Positions 1 through 10,017 of a DNA stretch of 64,000 nucleotides are shown here, in pieces (the stretch's first letter is position 1; each line of letters begins with the position of its first letter). A program made the translations under genes and the position numbers. The DNA is from Paraflavitalea soli (lineage in GTDB: Bacteria; Bacteroidota; Bacteroidia; Chitinophagales; Chitinophagaceae), in assembly GCF_003555545.1 (NCBI RefSeq), contig NZ_CP032157.1, positions 6,266,546-6,330,545 of the forward strand, in the 5' to 3' direction. The notes under the pieces are model-generated. The model searched no databases, was not told the DNA's origin, and saw only the letters and a list, made by a program, of their open reading frames with translations.

Positions 1-332
1 GGTAAAATATATGCCCGGCTTCCTCCGCTCTTTAACTTTCAAATGCTTTCTTTTTATTTAATTTGCTTTATTTTAGTTTAAGTTCATTACATTTGGTTTA
101 TGTAATTGACCTAAATGAAAGCAAAGATCGGCTTTTATAGGTTAATTTGGTTAACGATTGCTCTTTCCAAAGCCTTTAATTCATAATAATTTGTTTACAA
201 ACGGGTAATGTTTTGTTTAATTAGGGATCATTCTTTTGCAAAACATTAATTCTTTTTAACAAAATGAAACAAAATTAAAGGAGTTGATGGCTTTGGAAAA
301 ATTAGTATGTATTCTAAAAACACTAAGCTGTT
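1..332. other. AT-rich leader region upstream of the first susC
   Basis: No gene is visible here. The stretch is AT-rich and precedes the susC start. A candidate Bacteroidota promoter on the plus strand is TACATTTG at 88-95 with TTTG at 62-65. The 22-nt spacing is one base longer than the usual 19-21, and it would leave a leader of about 230 nt. No regulator gene for the locus is present inside the window on this side. Confidence 0.4.
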
Positions 333-3300
333 ATGAAAAAAAATCCCCGCTTTGCCTCCGTAAGGCAGCAAAGCAACTCCCGGAAACTAACCGGCAGCTG
401 GCTACTCAGCCTGTTATGGCTCCTGATCTTCTCTGTGCCTGCCGTAGCGCAGACAAAAAGGGTTACCGGAAAAATTACTGACGAACAAAACAAACCCCTG
501 GAAGGCGTAAGCGTCAGCGTTAAATCTGCCGGTTCTGGCACCGCCAGCAACGCAGAAGGTAATTTTGCGCTCGATGTACCCAATACCCCAGGTGTATTGG
601 TTTTCTCGATGGTAGGCTATGCAGGGAAAGAAATGGCCATCGGCAGCTCCACCGTTATCAATGTTACACTTCAAAAAGATGTAGCGGGTTTAAATGAAGT
701 AGTAGTGGTTGGCTATGGTACACAGAAGAAGGGCAACCTCACAGGCTCCGTTTCTGTGATCGGTAGCAGCCAGATCGAGAGACGCCCCAACACTTCCACC
801 TCTAATGCCCTGCAGGGCCTTGCTCCCGGTGTAACCGTTACCTCTCAAACCGGTTCTCCCGGCGGAGATGGCGGGCAGATCCGCATCAGGGGTATCAACT
901 CCTTTGGAGGGTCCAGCAGTAATCCATTGGTGATCATCGATGGGGTGGCTGGGTCAATGGACGATGTGGATGTCAATCTTATAGAATCCATCTCTGTATT
1001 AAAAGATGCTGCTTCTTCCGCTATTTACGGTTCCCGGGCTGCAAACGGAGTTATATTGATCACCACCAAAAGAGCCAAGGACAAATTGTCTGTCAACTAT
1101 AAGGGATTTGTTGGCAAACAAACAGCCACAGCCATTCCCAAAGTAACAGACGGATTAACCTACATGCGTGTGTTTAACGACGCCAGCATGAATGATAATG
1201 GTATCAAGATCTACAGCGACCAGAATATTGAAGATTTCAGAAAGAAATATGAGGCCAATCCCAAAAACTACGATTGGCAGGACGCCATATTGGATGGCAG
1301 CGGTTTAATGCAGAATCATTTTATTTCATTATCAGCCAACAGCGGTATTGTTCGCGTAACTCCCTCCCTGAGTTTTACAGACCAGGAGGGGATCATTAAG
1401 AACACTAATTTCAAGCGCTATATATTCCGCAATAACCTCGATATAACCCCCAGTAAAAAGTTCAACATCAGGGCTGATATTGCCGTGACCAATAGAGACA
1501 GGCGTCAGATTGCTGATGAAGGAACCATCTGGAATTACCTGGGAAGAATGCCCACCAATATTCCCATCCGCAATGGTGATAAGTGGTCCGACGGCTGGGT
1601 AAAGATCAATCCTGTTGGCTATATTCAGGACGGCGGAAACCGTAAAGCCAATAACCTCGAGTTTTATGGTAATCTTAGCCTCAACTACAAACCTGTAGAA
1701 TGGTTGTCCCTCACAGGCCTGTTTGCTCCCCGTTACTTAACCAGCAACGTTCACACATTCAGAAAAAGTGTACCTACTTATTATGAAGATGGATCAGAAG
1801 CCGGCGCGGGCAACACATTTACTGAATTGACAGAGTCCGCGATCAGGTACTTCTATGGCACCTATCAATTCCAGGCCACTGCCCAAAAAAGTTTCGGCGA
1901 TCATAATTTCAGTTTAATGGGCGGAACCTCCAGGGAAACCTATGATGAGAAACTCTTATCTGGCTACAGGAGGGATTTTGTGTATAATAATTATGAACAA
2001 CTGACCGCCGGTGCAGACAATGCTACGAAAGATAATAACGGCACACAGAACCAGTGGATCCTGATCTCCGGTTTTGGAAGGTTCAATTATGATTACCAGG
2101 GTAAGTACCTGTTTGAAGCCAATTTGCGGTATGATGGTACATCCCGTTTTGCTGGCGACAACCGCTGGGCAGCATTCCCTTCTTTCTCTGCAGGCTGGCT
2201 TATTTCCAAAGAAGATTTCTGGGATAATATGAGCGATGTGGTAAAGATGCTTAAGATCAGGGGATCATGGGGTAAATTAGGCAACCAGAATATTGGCAAT
2301 TCCTACTATCCTTTCGCAGAAGCCTTGTCATTGAGCAGTGTGTCCATGGGTGGAAATATATACCAGATGATCACACAAACCACCCTTTCCAATCCTAATC
2401 TTCGTTGGGAAGAAACGGAAATGAAAGGCATTGGCTTGGATGCAAACCTGTTTAATAAGATATCCATAACAGCCGATTACTATGATAAGAAAACGGATGG
2501 CATCCTGCTTAAATTGAATACCTCACAGCTCACCGGACTGGCTTCACCTTACCAAAATGCCGCAGTAGTAACCAATAAAGGCTGGGAGGTTTCTGCAAGG
2601 TACGACGACAAGTTTGGCGAGTTTCAGCTGGGTGTGGGCTTCAATTTGTCTGATGTAAAGAACAAGATCATCGACATGAAAGGTCAAACTTCCGGCGATC
2701 TCTTACGTCAACAGGAAGGATATTCTATCAACTCTATTTACGGATATATAGCCGATGGCCTTTACCAAACACAGGAAGAGATCAATAATGGACCTGTGCA
2801 GATCGGAACATTAAAACCCGGTGATGTACGGTACAAGGATATTGCAGGCGCCGTTGACGCAAACGGTAAATCCATACCCGACGGTAAAATTACAGATGCT
2901 GATAAAGTGATCATCGGCAACACCATCCCTCGCTATACCTATGGTGCCAACCTCGACCTTGGATGGAAGGGCTTTCGCCTGAGCGGTTTTCTGCAAGGGG
3001 TAGGCAAAGTAGATGGTTACCTGAATGCCCATTACGTGATCCCGGCTGCCAACTCTAGCGCTATCAAACCCTGGCAATTGGATTACTGGACACCGGATAA
3101 CAGGGACGCCGCATTACCACGTGTATCCGTTACTTCCACCAACAACACGCAAAACTCCACCTTGTGGATGAGAAGCGCGTCGTATCTCCGGTTGAAGAAT
3201 ATCCAATTGGGATATGAAGTGCCTGCCACATTCCTGAAAAAAGTTGGCTTACAAAAAGCATTTATATATGTAAACGGTCAAAACCTGTTTACTCAAACCA

Positions 3301-3428
3301 AATTTTACGAGGGGTATGATCCTGAGATCAACTTCGATGCCGGTGCAGCAGATGGTGTGTCATTAGGCGGCGGCAACTACTATCCCCAGGTTAAGGTCTT
3401 CACATTTGGTATTGATATTAAATTCTAA
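333..3428 (+). CDS. SusC/RagA-family TonB-linked outer membrane protein (no STN domain)
   Basis: This 1031-residue protein forms the TonB-dependent outer-membrane pore of a SusCD nutrient importer. A Sec signal peptide ends near residue 40 (VPAVAQ). It is followed by a carboxypeptidase-D-regulatory-like domain (about 42-115, beginning RVTGKITDEQ), the SusC signature LNEVVVVGYGTQKKG near residues 119-133, a plug and a long beta-barrel ending in a C-terminal phenylalanine. It has no N-terminal STN domain, so unlike the SusC proteins at 30651 and 49234 it should not signal to an anti-sigma factor. It is the first gene of a 12-gene plus-strand run, with susD starting 4 bases after its stop codon. 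The linked genes suggest a phosphorylated polyol or sugar substrate, which is inference. Confidence 0.95.
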   Translation: MKKNPRFASVRQQSNSRKLTGSWLLSLLWLLIFSVPAVAQTKRVTGKITDEQNKPLEGVSVSVKSAGSGTASNAEGNFALDVPNTPGVLVFSMVGYAGKEMAIGSSTVINVTLQKDVAGLNEVVVVGYGTQKKGNLTGSVSVIGSSQIERRPNTSTSNALQGLAPGVTVTSQTGSPGGDGGQIRIRGINSFGGSSSNPLVIIDGVAGSMDDVDVNLIESISVLKDAASSAIYGSRAANGVILITTKRAKDKLSVNYKGFVGKQTATAIPKVTDGLTYMRVFNDASMNDNGIKIYSDQNIEDFRKKYEANPKNYDWQDAILDGSGLMQNHFISLSANSGIVRVTPSLSFTDQEGIIKNTNFKRYIFRNNLDITPSKKFNIRADIAVTNRDRRQIADEGTIWNYLGRMPTNIPIRNGDKWSDGWVKINPVGYIQDGGNRKANNLEFYGNLSLNYKPVEWLSLTGLFAPRYLTSNVHTFRKSVPTYYEDGSEAGAGNTFTELTESAIRYFYGTYQFQATAQKSFGDHNFSLMGGTSRETYDEKLLSGYRRDFVYNNYEQLTAGADNATKDNNGTQNQWILISGFGRFNYDYQGKYLFEANLRYDGTSRFAGDNRWAAFPSFSAGWLISKEDFWDNMSDVVKMLKIRGSWGKLGNQNIGNSYYPFAEALSLSSVSMGGNIYQMITQTTLSNPNLRWEETEMKGIGLDANLFNKISITADYYDKKTDGILLKLNTSQLTGLASPYQNAAVVTNKGWEVSARYDDKFGEFQLGVGFNLSDVKNKIIDMKGQTSGDLLRQQEGYSINSIYGYIADGLYQTQEEINNGPVQIGTLKPGDVRYKDIAGAVDANGKSIPDGKITDADKVIIGNTIPRYTYGANLDLGWKGFRLSGFLQGVGKVDGYLNAHYVIPAANSSAIKPWQLDYWTPDNRDAALPRVSVTSTNNTQNSTLWMRSASYLRLKNIQLGYEVPATFLKKVGLQKAFIYVNGQNLFTQTKFYEGYDPEINFDAGAADGVSLGGGNYYPQVKVFTFGIDIKF

Positions 3429-3432
3429 AAAA

Positions 3433-5199
3433 ATGAAACGACTTAATAATATAAATAAGATTGCCACTATAACATTCGGGGCAGTCCTTGCTTTAAGTTC
3501 ATGCAAACCGGACCTTATCTCCCTCAACGGTCCGTCCACAGGCTCATTCCCGGCTAATGCCAAAGAAGCCGAAATGGGATTGTTTGGCGCTTATCAGATC
3601 ATAAGCAAACTGGATGCGGCCAGTACTCCTATGTGGCATGTAATGGATAATATTACTGACATCGGTTTTGCCAGGCCAGGTACTAACTATACCTCCCCGA
3701 TCACCAGCGCTATTACAACAGATAATGCACTGACCAATAAACCCTGGCAGGTACACTACCAAACCATCGCCCGCTGTCACACCGTGCTGGATAACCTGGA
3801 GAAGCTGAAAAGCACCATGACAGACGCAGCCTATAAACAACTGGATGCTGAATTGCGTTTTATCCGTGCTTACTGTTATTCACAACTCATCGAGTTATAC
3901 GGGGCAGTACCTTTATTGAAGCATTCCGTTGACCTGGCCAATGCCAGTGTGCCAAGAACACCCAAGGCAGAGATCGAGCAATTCCTCCTGGACGAATTAA
4001 CAGCCACGGCTGATAATCTTCCACTTTCACAAGCACAATTTGGAAATGTAAGAGCTTCCCGCATAGCAGCCTACATGCTTAAAGCAAGGGTGGCCTTGTA
4101 TGCAAAAAAATATACCGACGCTGCAGCAGCTGCCAACACGGCCATTACATTGGCTAAAACGCAACACGATCTGACACCTTTCAACAGCACGGTCAATTCT
4201 GTTGGGAAAGATCATACCGCTACCGAACCAGACCTCTCCAACATATTTGGTCATGCCGGATTTAAAACCAGTAAAGAATGGATCTGGGTGGCCGAGTACA
4301 ATATGAATGTTCCCGGAAACACCCATAATCAGCAATACTATTCAGCATCACGTTTGGGTAAAGGGGTTTGTTATTGGGGTCCAACGCAAGACCTGATCAA
4401 CACCTTCCAGGCTAAGGACGGATTGCCCATTACTGAATCTCCCCTGTACGACGCTTCCAAACCATTTGAGAACCGCGATCCAAGATTGGATATGTATTGT
4501 GCACGTCCTCACATGCGTTATGTAGGATACCAGTTTGAACCAGCCACCAGCTTTTCAACCGTAAAGAATTATTGGCCCGTGATCAATAGTACCACTACTA
4601 CTGCCCCCTCCGTAGCCAATGCCGATGCCACCAATGCCTTCAGGTCTTTCAGTGGTTACGGCTGGCGCAAGGTGATCGATCTGGCTGATTTTAACTCTAC
4701 TTCTGTAAGCGGCGTATCCGATCTCGATGTAGGTATCTTCCGTTTTGCCGAGCTATTACTGATCTATGCAGAGGCGAAGATCGAAGCCAATGAATTGGAC
4801 AACACCGTGTATGACGCTATTAATCGCATCCGCCGCCGTGCACTGATGCCTGACCTGCCTGCCGGATTAACACAAGCACAATTACGGAAGGCTTTGCGCT
4901 ACGAACGTAAAGTAGAACTGGCCAACGATGGCCTGCGTTGGTACGATCTTCGTCGTTGGGACATTGCCAAAACAGTCATGAATGGTTATATATACCTCAA
5001 CCGGGATGCCAAAGCCTGGACTAAGGAAGTACTGACCGGATTTGATGACAGCTATACCCCGATCTATAATCGTACAGAAGCAATTAAATATTTCACTACC
5101 CAGGAAGTTGTTTACAAAGTGAATAAGGATGAATACTGGCCCATCCCTAAATCAGAAATGGATGCCAACAAACAACTGAAGCAGAATGATGGATATTAG
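3433..5199 (+). CDS. SusD/RagB-family nutrient-binding lipoprotein
   Basis: This 588-residue surface lipoprotein caps the SusC pore and binds the incoming substrate. The lipobox is LALSSC with Cys24, and TPR-like SusD helices follow (for example FIRAYCYSQLIELYGAVPLL). The C-terminal region carries the usual SusD RagB-like motifs (NRIRRRALMP, YERKVELANDGLRWYDLRRW) and ends with YWPIPKSEMDANKQLKQNDGY. I chose the ATG at 3433 because it places a clean lipoprotein signal at the N-terminus; the frame can be extended upstream only through a TTG inside susC. It follows susC by 4 nt and precedes the first permease by 55 nt. Confidence 0.95.
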   Translation: MKRLNNINKIATITFGAVLALSSCKPDLISLNGPSTGSFPANAKEAEMGLFGAYQIISKLDAASTPMWHVMDNITDIGFARPGTNYTSPITSAITTDNALTNKPWQVHYQTIARCHTVLDNLEKLKSTMTDAAYKQLDAELRFIRAYCYSQLIELYGAVPLLKHSVDLANASVPRTPKAEIEQFLLDELTATADNLPLSQAQFGNVRASRIAAYMLKARVALYAKKYTDAAAAANTAITLAKTQHDLTPFNSTVNSVGKDHTATEPDLSNIFGHAGFKTSKEWIWVAEYNMNVPGNTHNQQYYSASRLGKGVCYWGPTQDLINTFQAKDGLPITESPLYDASKPFENRDPRLDMYCARPHMRYVGYQFEPATSFSTVKNYWPVINSTTTTAPSVANADATNAFRSFSGYGWRKVIDLADFNSTSVSGVSDLDVGIFRFAELLLIYAEAKIEANELDNTVYDAINRIRRRALMPDLPAGLTQAQLRKALRYERKVELANDGLRWYDLRRWDIAKTVMNGYIYLNRDAKAWTKEVLTGFDDSYTPIYNRTEAIKYFTTQEVVYKVNKDEYWPIPKSEMDANKQLKQNDGY

Positions 5200-5254
5200 G
5201 AGAGTGAACGCCGAAAAAAGAAAGGTTCTAAATTAAGATCATTAATTGTATGGA

Positions 5255-6523
5255 ATGAAAGCATTGCTTAGCCCTGAAAAGAGACGTTGGTTTATTGTTG
5301 CCATTATTTTTCTGGCCATAGTATTCAACTATGTAGACCGGCAGATCGTGTCAATATTAAAGCCCATACTTAAAGCAGAGTTTACACTCGATGACAGTGG
5401 CTATGCAGTGATCCTGAATATTTTTACCATCTGTTATGCCATCATGTATCCTGTTACCGGATGGATGGTGGACAGGTTTGGGGCCCGCGTGGTGATGTTC
5501 TATGGCATCATCACCTGGTCCCTGGCCTGCATTGGTGGCGGCTTATCCAGAACCATTGGTCAGTTTGGTTTTTTCCGGGGATTGCTCGGAGCCGCCGAGC
5601 CTACCAATTTTCCGGCGCAGCTAAAAGTAATTGCAGTCTGGTTTCCCGGTAAGCTGCGCGCTACTGCAAACAGTCTTTGTATAGCGGGCAGTTCTATCGG
5701 GGCCATCATTGCACCGCCGGCCATTGCCTGGCTGGCCCTTACCTATAGCTGGCATGTGGCCTTTATTACGATGGGCGCTATTGGAATATTGATCGCTGTA
5801 TTGTGGAAGTGGGTCTATAGAGATCCTCCGCCACATATTCTGAAGGAAGCGACTACCTCAGCGTCTGGTGAAATAACACAGCCATTTCAATGGAAGCAGT
5901 TATGGGGCACCCGCAGCCTGTGGGGCGTATTGCTCATACGCTTTGTAAGCGATCCCGTATGGTACTTCTGCCTTTTCTGGTTGCCAGGTTATTTGCAGGA
6001 ACAGTCAGGGTTTACCCTGACGCAGGTAGGTATGTTTGGTTGGATCCCTTTTCTATTTGCCGATCTGGGCGCCATAGCAACTTCCGCATGGTCCGATAAA
6101 CTGGTAAGAAAAGGATATGCCCCATTAAAAGCAAGAAAAGTGATGCTGACCCGTGTTGCCATGCTTGCTCCTTTATGCGCCCTCACACCCTATTTGACCG
6201 GTGCGTGGGCAACATTGGCCGTATTCAGCATTGTGGCCATTGCCTGCCTCAGTTGGTTGTTTACCGTCAGTGTGGTGGTGGCAGAAGCTTTCCCCGTAAA
6301 AAATGTGGCAAGCGTGTTAGGCATTGCAGGTGGGTTTGGCGCAATGGGCGCCGTACTCTTCAATTACTTTGTTGGCCAGTTCATAGGCACACTGGGAGCG
6401 GAGAAAATATTTATTGCCATGGCATTTCTGCATCCATTGGCCGTTTTGATCTTATGGACCATGGTTAGGCCGGAAAAACCGAAAGCAGTTCCGGCATCGA
6501 TGGAGTTAAATAGTAAACTGTAA
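5255..6523 (+). CDS. MFS transporter, anion:cation symporter (ExuT-like) type
   Basis: This 422-residue inner-membrane permease has about 12 hydrophobic segments. The N-terminal NYVDRQIVSILKPILK and the loop GWMVDRFGARVVM between segments 2 and 3 are typical of the ACS family, which moves organic anions such as hexuronates and sugar acids. The ATG at 5255 is preferred over a TTG three codons upstream. It sits 55 nt after susD and 11 nt before the FAD oxidoreductase, so it probably imports an acidic product made in the periplasm. A second, unrelated permease lies 3.5 kb downstream, so the locus may import two breakdown products. Substrate is not readable from sequence. Confidence 0.88.
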   Translation: MKALLSPEKRRWFIVAIIFLAIVFNYVDRQIVSILKPILKAEFTLDDSGYAVILNIFTICYAIMYPVTGWMVDRFGARVVMFYGIITWSLACIGGGLSRTIGQFGFFRGLLGAAEPTNFPAQLKVIAVWFPGKLRATANSLCIAGSSIGAIIAPPAIAWLALTYSWHVAFITMGAIGILIAVLWKWVYRDPPPHILKEATTSASGEITQPFQWKQLWGTRSLWGVLLIRFVSDPVWYFCLFWLPGYLQEQSGFTLTQVGMFGWIPFLFADLGAIATSAWSDKLVRKGYAPLKARKVMLTRVAMLAPLCALTPYLTGAWATLAVFSIVAIACLSWLFTVSVVVAEAFPVKNVASVLGIAGGFGAMGAVLFNYFVGQFIGTLGAEKIFIAMAFLHPLAVLILWTMVRPEKPKAVPASMELNSKL

Positions 6524-6534
6524 ATAAAAATAGC

Positions 6535-7938
6535 ATGTTAAAAACATTCAAAGAGCCAGCCAGGGAAATTGTAGTAAGAAAAGAAACAGATGTACTGGTG
6601 ATTGGCGGAGGGCCTTCAGGTATCATGGCTGCATTGGCGGCAGCTGAAGATGGATTAAATGTTATGCTGGTAGAGAGCCGCAGTTTTGTAGGCGGCAATA
6701 TGACCATCGGCCTGCCCATACTCGGTTTTCTTGGACAAAAAGGAAACCAGATCATAAAAGGCCTCCCACAAAAATTGATCGACCGGTTAAAAGCAGTACA
6801 GGCTTCCAGTGAACACCGGCCCTGCCCCTTGCACATGAGCCTTACCCTGGTAGAGCCGGAGGCGGTAAAAACCGTTGGCCTGCAAATGCTGGTGGAGAGT
6901 AAGGTAGACGTATTGTTCTATGCCTTTTGTGCCGGCGTTGTAATGGAGAAAGATGAATTGAAAGGCGTGATCATTGAAAGCAAAGCGGGCCGCGAAGTAA
7001 TACTGGCCAAAACCATTATCGACTGTAGCGGTGATGCTGATGTGGCTTACCGCGCCGGCGTGCCTTGTGAATATGGGAATGAAGATGGCGGCGTTCAGCC
7101 TCCTACCCTTATGTTTTGTCTCGGAGGCGTGGATACCGAAAAATTGCGCACCAGCGTAGCGGAAGAGCCCAGAACTTACCTGACCGATTTTATCCCTGCC
7201 GAATACTTTGGTCAAAACAATCAATTTGTATTGGTAGGCATGCGCAACCTGATCAAGAAAGCACAGGATGCGGGCCTTACACTGGCAACAGAACGTACCA
7301 TCCTCATCACTGGTTTGCGCAAGGGTGAAGTATGGGTAAACATGACGCGGGTAAACGGCGTAAACGGCACCGATCCCGGCAGCCTTACCCATGGTGAAAT
7401 AGAAGGCAGGCACCAGATACTGGATATTCAGCAATACCTCATCGAATATGTGCCGGGATTTGAGAATGCTTATTTCTTAAAGACAGCTCCTTTCCTCGGC
7501 ATCAGGGAAACCAGGCGTATACAGGGACATTATACCATGACCCGCGAGGATATCATGACTTGCGCGCATTTTGATGATTCGATAGCCGTAGCCAGTTATC
7601 CCCTGGATATCCATCACCCCCAGGGAGGCGGTTGTACCCTGGAATGGTGCGGCGATTGTTACGATATCCCTTATCGATCATTGATCCCCCAAAAGGTGAA
7701 GAACCTGATCGTAGCAGGCCGTTGTATTTCCACTACCCATGAAGCCATGTCTGCTATCCGCGTAATGGCTCCCTGTATGGCCATGGGTGAAGCTGCCGGC
7801 CGGGCAGCCAAGATGGCTGTAAGGCAAGGCATACAGCCTGCAGATATAGATGTGAAGAAACTTCAACAGGAGCTTCTTGAAAAAGGCGCCTACCTGCGTA
7901 TCGAAAAAGAACAACTGGCATCATCAATTAATTCTTAA
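6535..7938 (+). CDS. FAD-dependent oxidoreductase (FAD_oxidored family)
   Basis: This 467-residue protein belongs to the family often seen beside carbohydrate genes in Bacteroidota. The dinucleotide-binding motif GGGPSG is at residues 24-29, followed by VMLVESRSFVGGN. The C-terminal FAD motif reads NLIVAGRCISTTHEAMSAIR and then MAMGEAAG, which matches this family closely. It has no signal peptide and should be cytosolic. The reaction is unknown. In this operon it could oxidise a polyol or hydroxyacid brought in by one of the two permeases, as no classical polyol dehydrogenase is present. It is spaced 11 and 14 nt from its neighbours, so co-transcription is likely. Confidence 0.85.
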   Translation: MLKTFKEPAREIVVRKETDVLVIGGGPSGIMAALAAAEDGLNVMLVESRSFVGGNMTIGLPILGFLGQKGNQIIKGLPQKLIDRLKAVQASSEHRPCPLHMSLTLVEPEAVKTVGLQMLVESKVDVLFYAFCAGVVMEKDELKGVIIESKAGREVILAKTIIDCSGDADVAYRAGVPCEYGNEDGGVQPPTLMFCLGGVDTEKLRTSVAEEPRTYLTDFIPAEYFGQNNQFVLVGMRNLIKKAQDAGLTLATERTILITGLRKGEVWVNMTRVNGVNGTDPGSLTHGEIEGRHQILDIQQYLIEYVPGFENAYFLKTAPFLGIRETRRIQGHYTMTREDIMTCAHFDDSIAVASYPLDIHHPQGGGCTLEWCGDCYDIPYRSLIPQKVKNLIVAGRCISTTHEAMSAIRVMAPCMAMGEAAGRAAKMAVRQGIQPADIDVKKLQQELLEKGAYLRIEKEQLASSINS

Positions 7939-7952
7939 TCAACCTGAATACC

Positions 7953-8870
7953 ATGTCTGCCAACAGGAGAAAATTCTTAAAAGGACTTAGCGCAGCTGCA
8001 CTGCTACCTGTATTGCCTGCTTTCAGCAGCGAAACAGAAATGGCATTCAGCAAGACCGGTTCCCATCGTATCCTGAGCTGTAATATCCGGGTAGCCCTTG
8101 ATGAAGATGAAGCAAAGGGCCTGGGTTGGTCTGCCAGAAAAGATATCTGTCTCAGGATCATTAAAGATAGAAAACCGGATATCGTCGGTTTCCAGGAAGT
8201 CTTGAAAGTGCAGGCCGATGACCTCAGGAAATATTTCTCTTCCTATCAGCTATTCGGCTTTGACGGCCCGGAGATGGATGAGCACACCACAGGTTATTAT
8301 GGCATCGCCAAGAACCCCATCCTTTTTTCCAAAGACCGGTATGAGCTGCTTACCGGTGGTACCTACTGGCTTTCAGAGATGCCCCTGGTAGCAGGAAGCA
8401 AATCCTGGGATACAGCGAGGGCAAGGCACGCTAACTGGGTTCGCCTCAAAGAAAAAAAGACCGGTAAAGAGCTGAGGATTGTGAACCTCCACCTAGATCA
8501 TATTTCCGCCGAAGCAAAGATCCAACAGGCTAAAATGGTGGTGGTAGAGAGTGCCCAGTATCAACCCGATTATATACAGATTCTCACGGGAGATTTCAAT
8601 AGCAGGTTCGATAGTAAGGTATTCGAATCAGTGCGTAATGGCGGCTGGAAAGAAAGCTATGAAACCATCCACGGAGAAAAAGAAGCAGGTCATACCGGCC
8701 ATGAATTCCAGGGAGTCAATTATGACAAAGCTAATGCCAAAGGAAGGATCGATTATATCTGGTACAGGGGGAAAATAAAACCGGCAGATGCAGCTATTGT
8801 CAAAGATGCCGTCAACGGAAAATACCCCAGTGATCATTTCTTTTTACAGGCAGATCTTATTATCGACTAA
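7953..8870 (+). CDS. secreted endonuclease/exonuclease/phosphatase (EEP) family protein
   Basis: This 305-residue metal-dependent phosphoesterase has a twin-arginine-like leader (NRRKFLKG, residues 4-11, then a hydrophobic stretch ending near 25). This predicts a folded exported enzyme. The EEP motifs are all present: Asn44 (CNI), Glu82 (FQE), HLDH, TGDFNS, IDYIW and SDHF near the C-terminus. Members cleave phosphodiester or phosphomonoester bonds in nucleic acids, inositol phosphates or phospholipids. Being exported and sitting with a GDPD and a calcineurin-like enzyme, it more likely attacks an extracellular phosphodiester than DNA. The exact substrate is inference. Confidence 0.88.
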   Translation: MSANRRKFLKGLSAAALLPVLPAFSSETEMAFSKTGSHRILSCNIRVALDEDEAKGLGWSARKDICLRIIKDRKPDIVGFQEVLKVQADDLRKYFSSYQLFGFDGPEMDEHTTGYYGIAKNPILFSKDRYELLTGGTYWLSEMPLVAGSKSWDTARARHANWVRLKEKKTGKELRIVNLHLDHISAEAKIQQAKMVVVESAQYQPDYIQILTGDFNSRFDSKVFESVRNGGWKESYETIHGEKEAGHTGHEFQGVNYDKANAKGRIDYIWYRGKIKPADAAIVKDAVNGKYPSDHFFLQADLIID

Positions 8871-8881
8871 AAGCATTAATA

Positions 8882-9991
8882 ATGAAAAAGAGAATTCTTG
8901 GTTGCATAGGCCTGTTTTTGTTGGCAACTTCTATTTCATTTTCTCAGGAGAAATACCAGAAACCTGCGCTGGAACAGAAAGGTTCCTGGACATTGGTGAT
9001 GGTGCCCGATCTGCAGAATTATGTGAAATGGGGAAGGAATCAGCCATTGGTAGACCTGATGATGGCCTGGATAGTAGATAATATTGATACCCTCAATATT
9101 AAGATGGTAATGGGCATGGGAGATCTTGTAGAAAATGATGGAAAGATCACCAACGATTACGATGGCGATCAAACCTCCAAAAGCCAGTGGGATTATGTTT
9201 CAAAAGCCTTCAGTAAGCTGGACGGGAAAGTGCCCTATATCGCTGCAACCGGTAATCACGATTACAGCATCGACAGACAGGGCAACCGCACATCCCAATA
9301 CAGCCAGTTCTTTACCACCGAAAGAAATCATTTGAACCAGAAGTTCCTTGTACAGAATACCAGGAATATTCAGGGACAACCCACGCTGGAAAACTCAGCT
9401 TATGAGATAAAGGGTTTGAACGGAAAGGACTACCTCTTTATGACCGTAGAGGACGGGCCAAGAGACACCGTGCTGGCATGGGCAAAGAACGTAGCGGCTC
9501 TCCCGCAATACAAGAACCACCGCGTGATCTTGTCCACCCATGAATTCTTAAATGCAAAAGATGCGCGCACCACTGGTGCCATAGACTGGATCTACTGGGA
9601 GCCTTATAATATAGACAATATGATCCAGAAGTCGCCCCGTATCAAACTTCCAGATGCCAACAATGGTCAGCAGATATGGGAAAAAACGGTGCAGCCTTCT
9701 TCCAATATTGAAATGGTACTGTGTGGCCATATTTCAGGCGAAGGGTATAGAAAAGATAGGAATGCCGCAGGTAAAACAGTACACCAGATATTATTCGATG
9801 CACAGTCAATGGGCGGTGGACACCGCGATGGCAATGGCGGCGATGGCTGGCTGCGTATACTGGAGTTTTCGCCCGATGGGAAGACCGTGAAAGTGAAAAC
9901 ATTTTCTCCTTTATTCGGCGTATCCCCTACAACACGGCAGTTTGCCTGGAAAAAGGATGCCAGGAACGAGTACACTCTTAAGTTCGATTAG
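8882..9991 (+). CDS. secreted calcineurin-like metallophosphoesterase
   Basis: This 369-residue protein has a Sec signal peptide ending near FSQ (residue 22). Metal-binding motifs of the calcineurin superfamily are visible: D43-L-Q45 (a D-x-Q variant of D-x-H), MGDLVEND, GNHD, LSTHEF and CGHISGEG. Enzymes with the D-x-Q form often act on phosphodiesters or phosphomonoesters outside the cytoplasm. It starts 11 nt after the EEP gene and ends 26 nt before the polyol-type permease. It is the second of four phosphoesterases in the locus, three of which are exported. Confidence 0.88.
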   Translation: MKKRILGCIGLFLLATSISFSQEKYQKPALEQKGSWTLVMVPDLQNYVKWGRNQPLVDLMMAWIVDNIDTLNIKMVMGMGDLVENDGKITNDYDGDQTSKSQWDYVSKAFSKLDGKVPYIAATGNHDYSIDRQGNRTSQYSQFFTTERNHLNQKFLVQNTRNIQGQPTLENSAYEIKGLNGKDYLFMTVEDGPRDTVLAWAKNVAALPQYKNHRVILSTHEFLNAKDARTTGAIDWIYWEPYNIDNMIQKSPRIKLPDANNGQQIWEKTVQPSSNIEMVLCGHISGEGYRKDRNAAGKTVHQILFDAQSMGGGHRDGNGGDGWLRILEFSPDGKTVKVKTFSPLFGVSPTTRQFAWKKDARNEYTLKFD

Positions 9992-10017
9992 ACCATAGTC
10001 AACAACGATTGCTACAT

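Noticed and set aside
6787-7434. 215-codon open frame on the minus strand
   Set aside because: Antisense to the FAD oxidoreductase with no recognisable domain.
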